64,000 nucleotides of DNA from Hymenobacter glacialis. GTDB lineage: Bacteria > Bacteroidota > Bacteroidia > Cytophagales > Hymenobacteraceae. Every line of letters begins with the position of its first letter. The first letter of the stretch is position 1. The stretch lies in contig NZ_MDZC01000123.1 in NCBI RefSeq assembly GCF_001816165.1, positions 62,001-126,000 on the forward strand. Direction: 5' to 3'. Of this stretch, positions 8,101 through 17,965 are shown piece by piece. The notes beneath the pieces are model-generated. The model searched no databases. It was not told where the DNA came from and was given only the letters and a program-made list of their open reading frames with translations. The position numbers and the translations under genes are program-made.

Positions 8101-8603
8101 GCCGCGTGGGGGAGGTTGACGGGGCGGCCGGCGGTTGACTTTGGCAGGGTATAGTACCCATCATAGCAATCGGTGGAAAGCTGCAGCACCACCGTCACTA
8201 GGTAGCCCTGCAGGCTCACGGGCACGGCGCAAAAGGAGCGCCGGTTTTCGTTGCGCGACGTGGCCAGGTCCTGAAGGGTGGTTTCGGTAGCCCGGCACAC
8301 CAGCTCATACCAGTGGTGCTTGGCGGTGCGGTCGTGGTCGTTGGGGTGCAGGTGGTACACAATTCCCTGCGGGCCAGTATCCGTTTCCAGGGTGGCGGCT
8401 ATGCCCTTCACGTCCTTGAAATCGAGGGGCGAGTAGCGCATGGTGGAAGGCTCGATGATTACGGCACCGGGTTCGTCCGCTTCCTTTGAGGAAGCGAAAC
8501 CGAGCAGGAAAACTTCGGGCCGCAGGCTGCGGTCCAGTAGATTAAATATTCCCTCGGCGAAGAGCTGGGCAGAGACGCGAAACAGGCTTTGGTGTTCCCA
8601 CAT
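8097..8603 (-). CDS. N-terminal part of the DACNV/DAC protein (probable frameshift)
   Basis: A 168-residue frame starting at ATG (MWEHQSLFRVSAQLFAEG); a TTG two codons earlier is also possible. It ends NLPHAA at a TGA that overlaps the GTG of the next frame. Together the two frames give about 480 residues, which I believe is close to the size of DACNV/DAC proteins. One extra C in the CCCCC run (8107-8111) would join the frames as NLPPRGVIEFLHD. I therefore favour a single gene broken by a 1-nt deletion or by a sequencing error. Translational coupling is the alternative. Confidence 0.65.
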   Translation of the reverse strand: MWEHQSLFRVSAQLFAEGIFNLLDRSLRPEVFLLGFASSKEADEPGAVIIEPSTMRYSPLDFKDVKGIAATLETDTGPQGIVYHLHPNDHDRTAKHHWYELVCRATETTLQDLATSRNENRRSFCAVPVSLQGYLVTVVLQLSTDCYDGYYTLPKSTAGRPVNLPHAA

Positions 8604-8800
8604 TGGCAATTACAGAACGGCCAGGCCCCGTTGCGGACCCGACTTCGCTTCGAACTACGGAAAAAAGCTCGGCATAGTGGTGCATTCAAACAAATTTCCT
8701 GTCAAGTTGCTTCATTTGCCGGTTGCATTGCCGTATATTCGGGATAAAGCCAGCCCCCCCCGATTGCGGCTCCTTCACACACCGCCAACCTCGCAAGCCT

Positions 8801-9064
8801 ATGCTCTTCGTCGACATGCTTTTTGTGATGGCGGTGGCCATTTCCTTCATCCCAATTCTGACCGGCTACTGCGCACACAGCCGCGGCCGGTCGTTCTGGC
8901 TCTGGTTTGTGCTGGGGTGGGTGCTGCCCTTTGCTTCGTTTTTTCTGCTCTTCGCCCTCATTGCCCGCGATGAGCTCCACCCGGGGCGCCGGCTGTTGGG
9001 CGAAGCCAAACAGATTCTTCGCGACGCCGAGCAAGCCGCCGCCCGCATCCGGGCCGAGAAGTAG
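8801..9064 (+). CDS. small membrane protein
   Basis: An 87-residue protein starting at MLFVDMLFVMAVAISF. Two hydrophobic helices (about 1-22 and 28-52) are followed by a charged helical tail (GEAKQILRDAEQAAARIRAEK, shown as GEAKQILRDA and EQAAARIRAEK). I do not recognise a family. An upstream ATG (8723) would add 26 residues that look non-coding. It is divergent from the DAC gene and convergent with the flavoprotein gene across a heptamer repeat. Function unknown. Confidence 0.65.
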   Translation: MLFVDMLFVMAVAISFIPILTGYCAHSRGRSFWLWFVLGWVLPFASFFLLFALIARDELHPGRRLLGEAKQILRDAEQAAARIRAEK

Positions 9065-9066
9065 CC

Positions 9067-9164
9067 GTTAGTAGTGGTTAATGATTAGTGGTTAACGGTT
9101 AGTCGAAACGAAATTTAACCGCTAACCGCTAACCGCTAACCGCTAACCGCTAACCGCTAACCGC
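9067..9164. repeat. TAACCGC heptamer array with inverted partner
   Basis: Seven perfect tandem copies of TAACCGC occupy 9116-9164. Just before them (9067-9103) lie inverted relatives of the same word (GTTAGTAGTGGTTAATG, GGTTAACGGTTAG), so the whole region folds on itself. The last four copies lie inside the 3' end of the flavoprotein gene. The same word family occurs at 11682-11760. Confidence 0.9.
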
Positions 9165-10459
9165 GCCAGCACACCCCTGGCCACCCACGCTCCGGTACTG
9201 AAGCAGCCCTGCAGCAAATAGCCGCCGGTGGGCGCTTCCCAATCCAGCATTTCGCCCGCTACAAAGGTGCCCGGCCGCTGTCGCAGCATCAGGTGCTCGT
9301 CCACGGCCGCGAAGGCAATGCCGCCGGCCGTGGAAATGGCCTCGTCAAGGGGGCGCAGGCCTGTCACGGCAATCGGCACGGCCTGCAAAAGGGCGGCCAG
9401 CGCTTTCGGGTTTAGCGTGGCTGCTTCGGGCTGCGCTTCCCGCAGCAGGGTAGGCACGGGTGGGCCCAGGTGCAGGGTTTTGCGCAGGAAGTCGGGCAGC
9501 GAAGCGCCCGGACGCCGCTGTTGCAGCTTGGCAAGCAGGGCTTCAGGCGTCAGGTCAGGCTTTAGGTTTAAGTAAAGATTGGCCGGGCTGCCGGTGGCCA
9601 GGGCCGCCCGGAGCTGGGGTGTGCTGGCGTACACGGGCGTGCCTTCCAGGCCGTACTCGGTTAGCATTATTTCGCCGCGCAGGGCCGGGCCGTCGTTCAC
9701 ACGCAGGGCCATGTTCTTGAGCGGTGCCCGGCCTGCTTTCTCCTTGAAGAAAGCCGACCACGCCACTTCCGCGCCGCAGTTGGCCGGGGCAAAAGAGGCG
9801 ACGGCCACGCCAAGCTGTTCCACCAGGGGCAGCCACGCGCCGTCGGAGCCCGTTTTGGCCCAGCTGGCGCCACCCAGGGCCAGGATGGTTGCGGCAGGCT
9901 CCAGCACCAGCTCGCGGGCCGCTTCCGGGCCGCCGCTCTCGTCGCACACGCGCAGCCCCGTGGTGCCCGCAAACCCCAGCCAGCGGTGGCGGGTCAGGAT
10001 TTCAACCCCCAGCTCGCCCAGCCGGGCCACCCAGGCGCGTAGCAGCTCGGCGGGTTTGTGAGCGGCCACCGGAAAAACGCGGCCGCTGGTGCCCACAAAT
10101 GTTTCAATGCCCAAGCCCGTGGCCCAGGCCCGCAGCTCAGCCGGCGAAAAGTGGTGCAGCAAGTCCCGGAACCGGGACTCTTCGGGGCCGTAGCGGCTGG
10201 CGAAGCGGCTCATGTCTTCGGCATTGCTGAGGTTGAAGCCGCCGTGTCCGGCCACCAGAAACTTGCGCCCCACGGTGGCCTGCGCTTCGTACACCCGCAC
10301 CCGGCACCCGGCTTCGGCCAGGTGCTGTGCGGCCAGCAGGCCGGCCGGTCCGCCGCCCACCACCGCTATAAAAGACGCATTAATACGGGGCGATTCGGCC
10401 ACGGCCAGGAGGGGTAAAGCTGCAAAGTACGGCCCGCAGTTGGGAATGAAACCAACCAA
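9143..10459 (-). CDS. FAD-dependent flavoprotein (BaiN/HI0933, TIGR03862-like)
   Basis: A Rossmann FAD-binding motif (VVGGGPAGLLAAQHLAEAG, about residues 33-51) is followed by GRKFLVAGHGGFNLSN, the signature of HI0933/BaiN-like flavoproteins; the C-terminus has the FVAGEMLDWEAPTGGYLLQ block. These proteins are putative oxidoreductases of mostly unknown substrate. The first 20-30 residues look non-family, so GTG at 10402 (giving about 419 residues) may be the true start; 10459 lies only 28 bp from the divergent antiporter start. Oddly, the last residues and the stop (AVSG then TAG) are encoded by the TAACCGC repeat array, so the tail may vary between strains. Confidence 0.85.
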   Translation of the reverse strand: MVGFIPNCGPYFAALPLLAVAESPRINASFIAVVGGGPAGLLAAQHLAEAGCRVRVYEAQATVGRKFLVAGHGGFNLSNAEDMSRFASRYGPEESRFRDLLHHFSPAELRAWATGLGIETFVGTSGRVFPVAAHKPAELLRAWVARLGELGVEILTRHRWLGFAGTTGLRVCDESGGPEAARELVLEPAATILALGGASWAKTGSDGAWLPLVEQLGVAVASFAPANCGAEVAWSAFFKEKAGRAPLKNMALRVNDGPALRGEIMLTEYGLEGTPVYASTPQLRAALATGSPANLYLNLKPDLTPEALLAKLQQRRPGASLPDFLRKTLHLGPPVPTLLREAQPEAATLNPKALAALLQAVPIAVTGLRPLDEAISTAGGIAFAAVDEHLMLRQRPGTFVAGEMLDWEAPTGGYLLQGCFSTGAWVARGVLARLAVSG

Positions 10460-10475
10460 TGGGCGACTTTGCCGT

Positions 10476-10483
10476 TAGTTTTG
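10476..10483 (+). promoter_or_regulatory. -7 box of the antiporter gene
   Basis: TAGTTTTG fits TAnnTTTG and ends 4 nt (GCGC) before the ATG at 10488. Confidence 0.6.
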
Positions 10484-10487
10484 GCGC

Positions 10488-11678
10488 ATGGGACCCTACA
10501 CTATACTAATCGGCCTGAGCCTCGCCGTGCTCCTGTCGTACTTATTCGACCTCACTGCGCGTGCCACCAAGGTTCCCTCGGTGCTGCTGCTGTTGCTGGC
10601 TGGCATTGCCCTCAGCCAGGCCAGCGCCTACTGGGAAATGCCCATTGTAGTGTCTCCAGTAGTGCTGCAGCTGTTTGGTATTGTTGGATTGATTTTCATT
10701 GTGTTGGAGGGCTCTTTGGACCTTCGCCTGACGCCCGAAAAATTCCCCCTTGTGCGGCGTTCCTTCCTAGCGGCGCTGGTCATTATGCTGGTGCAGGTGG
10801 GGGCCATCGCGGCGTTGCTGCACGCCTACCTGGACGTGGGCTGGCAGAGCTGCATCGTGAATGCTGTGCCGCTGGCTGTGGTGAGCAGCGCGGTGGCTAT
10901 TCCGAGCGTGGCCGGGCTGGGGGGCGAAAAGCAGGAGTTTATCATTTACGAAAGCACTTTTTCCGACATCATCGGCATCATGCTGTTCAACTTTGCCCTG
11001 CAGGACAACTTTGCGCAGGGGCTTTCGGTGGTCACGTTTGGGCGCGACGTAATAGCTGTAGTGGTGGTGGCTGTGCTCAGTACCGCGCTGCTGGTTTTCC
11101 TGCTGGGGCGCCTGCGTGCTCACGTTAAGTTTTTCCTGCTGTTCGCCTTCCTGGTGCTCATCTACAGCCTGGCCAAAAAGCTGCACCTCTCTTCCCTGGT
11201 GCTGGTACTCGTGTTTGGCCTGGTGGTGAACAACGCCGATATGCTCACACGTGGCGCGCGCATGCAGCGCTGGTTCCAGCCCGAAAAACTGGCCGCCGAG
11301 CTTCAGCAGCTCAAGAGCATCACCGCCGAATCGGCGTTTCTCATCCGCACGTTTTTCTTCCTGATGTTCGGCTTCTCCATCACGCTCTCCAATCTGGTGA
11401 GCTTGTCGTTGCTGTTCCAGGGGGTGCTCATTGTGGCTATGCTCACCTTCATCCGGTTCCTGTACCTGCGGTACGTGGCCAAAACCGACCTCATTCCCGA
11501 GCTGTTCATTGCCCCCAAAGGCCTGATTTCGGTCCTGCTCTTCTACAGCATTCCCCAGAACATGCTCATCGGCGAGGTCAGCGAAAACATCCTTTTCGTC
11601 GTAATTCTCTTCACCGGCATTCTGATGATGATAGGGCTGATGCTAGCGCACCGCACGCCCGACATGCTGGAAGTTTAA
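10488..11678 (+). CDS. cation:proton antiporter (CPA family)
   Basis: A 396-residue membrane protein with about 10-12 hydrophobic helices. It has the Na+/H+ exchanger core: a VVSSAVAIPSVAGL helix (131-144) and YESTFSDIIGIMLF (154-167), where E155, S159 and D160 sit where the ESxxND-type motif is found in CPA1 transporters. It would exchange Na+ or K+ for protons across the inner membrane. There is no C-terminal regulatory TrkA domain. It is convergent with a CLC chloride transporter across a palindromic spacer. Ion specificity cannot be read from sequence. Confidence 0.85.
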   Translation: MGPYTILIGLSLAVLLSYLFDLTARATKVPSVLLLLLAGIALSQASAYWEMPIVVSPVVLQLFGIVGLIFIVLEGSLDLRLTPEKFPLVRRSFLAALVIMLVQVGAIAALLHAYLDVGWQSCIVNAVPLAVVSSAVAIPSVAGLGGEKQEFIIYESTFSDIIGIMLFNFALQDNFAQGLSVVTFGRDVIAVVVVAVLSTALLVFLLGRLRAHVKFFLLFAFLVLIYSLAKKLHLSSLVLVLVFGLVVNNADMLTRGARMQRWFQPEKLAAELQQLKSITAESAFLIRTFFFLMFGFSITLSNLVSLSLLFQGVLIVAMLTFIRFLYLRYVAKTDLIPELFIAPKGLISVLLFYSIPQNMLIGEVSENILFVVILFTGILMMIGLMLAHRTPDMLEV

Positions 11679-11681
11679 CTA

Positions 11682-11760
11682 AACGGTAAGTGATTAGTGA
11701 TTAACGGTTAGTGGTGTGTCAACTCAGAAGTTGAACCAGCCATTAACCGTTAATCACTTA
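11682..11760. repeat. TTAGTGATTAACGGTTA palindromic spacer
   Basis: TAAGTGATTAGTGATTAACG (from 11687) is mirrored by TAACCGTTAATCACTTA (11744-11760), ending exactly at the stop codon of the CLC gene. It fills the whole convergent spacer and shares words with the 9067-9164 array. It could act as a two-way terminator. Confidence 0.8.
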
Positions 11761-13548
<1,788 letters not shown>

Positions 13549-13678
13549 GGGCTACAACAAAAGGCTAACGCGTAGGTAGGGACGCAAAAATAAAGCCGTC
13601 GGATGCCGGGCTTCGGCATAAGCTCGATGAACCGGTGGCTTTACCCGTCGAACCAGCCAGCTGATAAGTGGTGCCCGT

Positions 13679-14131
13679 CTACAACTCCATAATGTCCTCG
13701 TTCCAGAGGGTGGGTTCGGCGGCGATGAACTCGTCCATCATGTCCACGCATTCCTGCAGGTCCAGGTCGACTACTTCCACGCCGTGGCTTTCGAGGAAAG
13801 CCCGCGACTCGCCGAAGGTGCGCGACTCGCCTACCATCACCTTAGGGATTTTAAACTGCACGATGGTGCCGGCGCACATGTAGCACGGCATGAGCGTGGT
13901 GTAAATCACAGTATCGCGGTAGGTGCGCTGGCGGCCGGCGTTGGTGAGGCAGTCCATCTCGCCGTGCTTGATGGCGGAGTCTTCCTGCACGCGCTTGTTG
14001 TGGCCCTGGCCCACAATCTTGCCGTCGCGAACAAGCACCGAGCCAATGGGGATGCCTCCCTGCGAGCGGCCCAGGCGGGCTTCGTCAATGGCGGCTTGCA
14101 TGAATTCGTCTTTGGTATTGTGGTCAGTCAT
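13679..14131 (-). CDS. cytosine/nucleoside deaminase, yeast FCY1-like
   Basis: A 150-residue CDA-fold zinc deaminase. The zinc and proton-shuttle motif is HGEMDC (H57 and E59), and the second half is TTLMPCYMCAG (PCxxC). The GGIPIG segment, IPKVMVGES, and the C-terminal DMMDEFIAAEPTLWNEDI closely follow yeast cytosine deaminase (which I recall ends with a similar QFIDERPQDWFEDIGE). It would deaminate cytosine to uracil in pyrimidine salvage. A purine or guanine substrate is the alternative. Full length; cytosolic. A repeat palindrome lies just upstream. Confidence 0.85.
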   Translation of the reverse strand: MTDHNTKDEFMQAAIDEARLGRSQGGIPIGSVLVRDGKIVGQGHNKRVQEDSAIKHGEMDCLTNAGRQRTYRDTVIYTTLMPCYMCAGTIVQFKIPKVMVGESRTFGESRAFLESHGVEVVDLDLQECVDMMDEFIAAEPTLWNEDIMEL

Positions 14132-14156
14132 GGGTGGGTTTTCGAAAATATTTGTT

Positions 14157-14255
14157 TGTCATCCTGAGCCTGCGAAGGACCTTACCACGCCTGCGCCGTT
14201 ATAAATACTGCAAACTGTTCGAACCTGATAAGGTCTTCGCAAGCTCAGGATGACA
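14157..14255. repeat. TGTCATCCTGAGC palindrome
   Basis: Arms 14157-14183 and 14230-14255 are nearly perfect reverse complements (TGTCATCCTGAGC, then TGCGAAGGACCTT). The loop contains TGTTCGAACCTGATAAG, almost identical to the loop of the inner unit at 4242-4325, so loop as well as arms is conserved. Confidence 0.85.
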
Positions 14256-14270
14256 GAGGGTTAGAGCTTA

Positions 14271-17264
14271 TTACCGGGCGCAAATGCCGCGATAGGGGCA
14301 GTATTCACACTTTTTTAAATCGTCGGTTTTGCGAATGGGCTCCGCCGGGTCGAGGATTCGCAGCACAATTTTACTCACTAATTCCTCGGAAACCCGGACA
14401 AAATCTTCGCCATTTGGGGTAAGGAAGCCCAAATCCGCCGATAGCAGGCCTTTGTCGAGGTTGCGCATCGAGACGATGGCTGTGTTTTCGGTTTCGCGCT
14501 TTTCGGTGCTGGCCAGCATGAGGCGGTAGAGCCACAGCTGGCGCACTTTGTCGGCGCTGGAAGTGGTTTCCGAGAGCAGGCGCTCGGTGGCTTCGGCCGG
14601 GCTGAGCTTGCCGCGGTTGGTCAGGTTGAGGTCGTTGGCTTCCACGAGGCCGGTTTTGTAGTCCACCACGCGCAGGCGGCCGTCGGGCAGCTGGTCCACG
14701 CGGTCGGCTTTGCCGAAGAGGCGCACGGCCAGCTTGCCCGAGCCGGGCACGTCCACAAACACGGTGGCGGCCAGGTCTTTTTCCAGGCTGAAGAGGCGCA
14801 GGGGCAGGCCTTCGTACTGCTCCAGCCCTTCGAGGTAGCGCGAGATGAGGCGCCCGGCCACCTGCCCGTACACGTGGTTGAGGCCTTCGTCGGGGCGGGC
14901 GTGCTTCTCGGTTTCTTCCTGGCGCAGGGCCTTGCGCACTTCCTCGGGCACCAGTTTGAGCAGGTCCGGAATGTCGGCAGCGGTAATGGGCCGGGCGTCC
15001 TGCTCGAAGGGCAGCATCAGGTTTTCCAGCGCCGCGTGCACCATGGTGCCAAAGCTGCCGGCTTCCAGGGTTTCTTCCACGGCTTCGTTTTCCTGAAAGC
15101 GGGCCACCTTGGAAAAGTAAAACCGCAGCGAGCAGGCCAGAAAATCGTTGAGCCGCGAGGGCGAAATATTCCGCTCCAGCACGCCGCGCAGCGCGGCCAG
15201 CATCTCCTCGTCTTTTTCCAGCACCAGGTCGCCTTCGTAGGCGTCAACGCCCATCGGGGTGGGCGCGGTGGCCACCGATACGGTCAGGTCCTCCAGCACC
15301 ATGTGCGGGTTCTGGGGCAGCAGGTCGTTTTGCAGCTGCAGCAGGAAGCGGCTGCGCTCGCCACTCTTCATGCCCTCGGCGCCGGGCAGCACGTGCACCA
15401 AATCCACGCGCTGCGTGCGCTGCAGCAGCCGCCAGAAATTGTAGGCCGTAATGGCCTCGGCATCGGCGTAGGTAGGCAGCTTGAACTCCGTGAGCACATC
15501 GTACGGAAACAGCGACTGCTGTTTTTTCGGTGCTGGCAGCACGCCTTCGTTGCAGCTCAGAATGATGACGTGGTCGAAGTCCAGGGCCCGGGTTTCGAGT
15601 AGGCCCATCACCTGCACGTCGGCCAGGGGCTCGCCCGAAAAGGGCAGGCGCGTGCGGCCCATCTGCTCATACAGAAAGCGCCGAAACGAGCGCACCGACA
15701 GGCGCTGCTCGCGGCAGTCGAAGGCCGAATCCAGCTGCTTTATCAGCGTGTAAAAAAGGTAGAGGTATTCGGCTTCGATGCCCGACTGCTTGTCGGCATA
15801 CACCTGCTTGAGCAGGTCGATAAGGGCGTGACAGGCCGCAATAATGTCGTCGCAGTTGTCCCAGGTTTTAAACAGGGCCTCAATGAGCGGGTGGTGCGCG
15901 CCCAGCTTCAGCAGCTCGGTGGCGGGCAGCAGCACGGCGTTGAGGCGCACGATTTCGCGGCACACCTGGTCGAGCACGCCGTGGTACTGGGGCTGGTCGG
16001 CCTGCTTGTCGAGCCACTGCTGGTAGCGGCGCAGGAAGGGGTGGCCCAGCAGCTTGGTCACGGCCAGGTGGTGGTAGCGCGGCACGCCGTAGCCCGTCTC
16101 GGCGCTGCCTTCCCGGATGCCGGTGAGGTGCACTTCAAACAGCAAATCGACCAGGTTGAACAGCGGCGTGGCCTGGAAGCTCAGGCCCATGGTCACGTTG
16201 TAGTCGGGCACTTCGTCGGGCGGCAGGCCGTGGAGCACGGGCAGGAGCAGGGTCTCGTCGGGCAGCACCACGGCCACGGTGGCGTCGGGGTACTGGCGGC
16301 GGGCTTCGGCCAGGAGCTGGCCGGCCAGCTTGCCCTGCATGCTGGGGTTGGCCACGCCCAGGTAGCGCACGTGGCGGGGCTGGCCGCGCAGCCACTCGGT
16401 GCCACCGCCGAAGTTTTCGAGGGGCAGGTTCCATTTTTTGAGGTAGCGGCGCAAGTGCTGGCCGGCCCGGTTGGGCGAGTCTTCCTCCAGGTAAAACGGG
16501 TCGGCGTCGAAGCACACTTCGGCCCGCCCGGCCCCCAGGAGCAGCCGGATGAGCTTCTCCTCGGCCTTCGACAAGTTGCCCAGGCCCACGAACACGTGGC
16601 GGGCTACTTCGGCCTCGGCGGGGTCCTGCAGGCGCTTCTCTAGCTTCTCCACCGCCAAGCGGTAGGCCAGGCCGGGATAGGCGAGGGAGGTGGCCTTCAT
16701 GCGCCGCTGCAGCTCCAGGTACACGCGTTCGAGCTGGTCCCAGAAGCTGAAGGAGTGCGCGGCGGCCTTGCTTTTCTCGGGCAGGGCCTCCAGGTTCCAG
16801 CGCTCCAGGGCTTTGGCCTGGCTCAGGTATTCAAACACCTTGTGGGTGGGGGCCAGGTTCTGGTCGAGGTTGGAGAAGTCGCTGAGCAACAGGCCAGCCC
16901 AGCCCACGAAGCGGTCGAATTCCAAGCTGGTGTCGATGTGCTTGAGCAGGTCGAAGAGCAGCAACTGCAGCGCAATGGGCTCCTCCACCTGTACGCCGGC
17001 CAGCTCCACCATGTAGTCTTCCATGGCGGCCACGCGCGGGGCCCACAGCGGTGCGCCCACCGGCAGGGCCAGGGCCAGCTCGTTTTTGAGGTAAACCACA
17101 GCGCGGCGCGTGGGTACCACCACCACCAGGTCCGACAGCTCATCGAGCGGACCGGAGCCGTAGCGCTCCAGCAACTCGCGGGCCACCCCGGCAAGGAAGG
17201 AGACGGGTGCCCCAACGGGCAAAGCAGGGGCAGAAACGGGGTAGGAAGCGGGCTGGGCAGGCAT
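14271..17264 (-). CDS. PD-(D/E)XK nuclease family protein (AddB-like, Fe-S)
   Basis: A protein of about 997 residues (1008 if the upstream ATG at 17297 is used; MPAQPASYP is chosen because the earlier residues look non-coding). The C-terminal 300 residues form a RecB/AddB-type nuclease: DRVDQLPDGRLRVVDYKTG carries the catalytic D and DYK. Four cysteines for a 4Fe-4S cluster are visible: one near residue 720 (FLACSLRFYF) and C-x2-C-x5-C at the very end (CEYCPYRGIC). The N-terminal part resembles an inactivated helicase, as in AddB. AddB partners with AddA in double-strand-break processing; addA is not in the window. It lies directly behind the BLUF gene. Confidence 0.85.
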   Translation of the reverse strand: MPAQPASYPVSAPALPVGAPVSFLAGVARELLERYGSGPLDELSDLVVVVPTRRAVVYLKNELALALPVGAPLWAPRVAAMEDYMVELAGVQVEEPIALQLLLFDLLKHIDTSLEFDRFVGWAGLLLSDFSNLDQNLAPTHKVFEYLSQAKALERWNLEALPEKSKAAAHSFSFWDQLERVYLELQRRMKATSLAYPGLAYRLAVEKLEKRLQDPAEAEVARHVFVGLGNLSKAEEKLIRLLLGAGRAEVCFDADPFYLEEDSPNRAGQHLRRYLKKWNLPLENFGGGTEWLRGQPRHVRYLGVANPSMQGKLAGQLLAEARRQYPDATVAVVLPDETLLLPVLHGLPPDEVPDYNVTMGLSFQATPLFNLVDLLFEVHLTGIREGSAETGYGVPRYHHLAVTKLLGHPFLRRYQQWLDKQADQPQYHGVLDQVCREIVRLNAVLLPATELLKLGAHHPLIEALFKTWDNCDDIIAACHALIDLLKQVYADKQSGIEAEYLYLFYTLIKQLDSAFDCREQRLSVRSFRRFLYEQMGRTRLPFSGEPLADVQVMGLLETRALDFDHVIILSCNEGVLPAPKKQQSLFPYDVLTEFKLPTYADAEAITAYNFWRLLQRTQRVDLVHVLPGAEGMKSGERSRFLLQLQNDLLPQNPHMVLEDLTVSVATAPTPMGVDAYEGDLVLEKDEEMLAALRGVLERNISPSRLNDFLACSLRFYFSKVARFQENEAVEETLEAGSFGTMVHAALENLMLPFEQDARPITAADIPDLLKLVPEEVRKALRQEETEKHARPDEGLNHVYGQVAGRLISRYLEGLEQYEGLPLRLFSLEKDLAATVFVDVPGSGKLAVRLFGKADRVDQLPDGRLRVVDYKTGLVEANDLNLTNRGKLSPAEATERLLSETTSSADKVRQLWLYRLMLASTEKRETENTAIVSMRNLDKGLLSADLGFLTPNGEDFVRVSEELVSKIVLRILDPAEPIRKTDDLKKCEYCPYRGICAR

Positions 17265-17306
17265 TGCGGTAAAGATACCGGCAGCAGCACAAAGCACCGC
17301 CCCGCG

Positions 17307-17765
17307 CTATGCCCGCGGGTGTTCCAGCCAGGGTTCGGTTTCGCAGCTTTCCACAAAATCCTGCAGCAGGTCCAGCAGCTCGGGGCGGGTGTGGGGGCGG
17401 GGCACCAGCAGGCCCGGCGCATCGGGAGGCACGGTGCACAACAGGGCTCGCAAGTCCATCGCGGTGGCTACCCGAAAGCCCATGGTCCAGGTGCTAAAGC
17501 TGCGGCGCATGGCCGGGCCGTCGGTCAGTACCCGGCAGTTGTAGTGGCGCGGGTCCAGCAGGATGTGGTTGTAGTAAAGGTCGCGCACCACGCTTTTCTG
17601 GCCCTCCAGCACCTGCATAAAGCGCCCGTCGGGGGTGTAGAGCAGGATGCCCGTAATGTGATGGGCCAGGTTGAAAGCCCGGGACTGCACCAGTAAGTCC
17701 TCCAGCTCGGGCGTCTCGAACGGCACCAGCGACTGGCTTTGGTAGATGAGTTGATAGAGTACCAT
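17307..17765 (-). CDS. BLUF-domain blue-light sensor
   Basis: A 152-residue protein with a BLUF domain (about 1-100) and a short helical C-terminal cap, no output domain. Flavin-contacting residues match AppA numbering: Y8 (LIYQSQS), N32 (AFNLAHHITG), Q51 (FMQVLEG), and W93/M95 (STWTMGF). BLUF proteins bind FAD and rearrange its hydrogen bonds on blue light, usually acting by protein contact. Its stop lies 42 bp from the chosen nuclease start (9 bp from the longer one), so the two are probably co-transcribed. The partner or output is unknown. Confidence 0.92.
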   Translation of the reverse strand: MVLYQLIYQSQSLVPFETPELEDLLVQSRAFNLAHHITGILLYTPDGRFMQVLEGQKSVVRDLYYNHILLDPRHYNCRVLTDGPAMRRSFSTWTMGFRVATAMDLRALLCTVPPDAPGLLVPRPHTRPELLDLLQDFVESCETEPWLEHPRA

Positions 17766-17965
17766 GACGCGGCAGCAAGGAAGTGTATAGAGGCCCGCTC
17801 AGTGCCGCCGGCGCTTCCCCATCCGGCCCAGCACATCACACAGCAAATTACTAAAATAATGACGCACCCAAATGGTACAGGTTAAGCCACGGCGGTCCTG
17901 AGACACTCCCGGATTAGAGCTTTGTTCCTTTCTTTGGCAGTTCATCTGTACTCGTCAGTTGCCTT

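Noticed and set aside
9116..9164. Possible CRISPR array or telomere-like repeat
   Set aside because: Units are contiguous 7-mers without spacers; no cas genes; chromosome end is not indicated.
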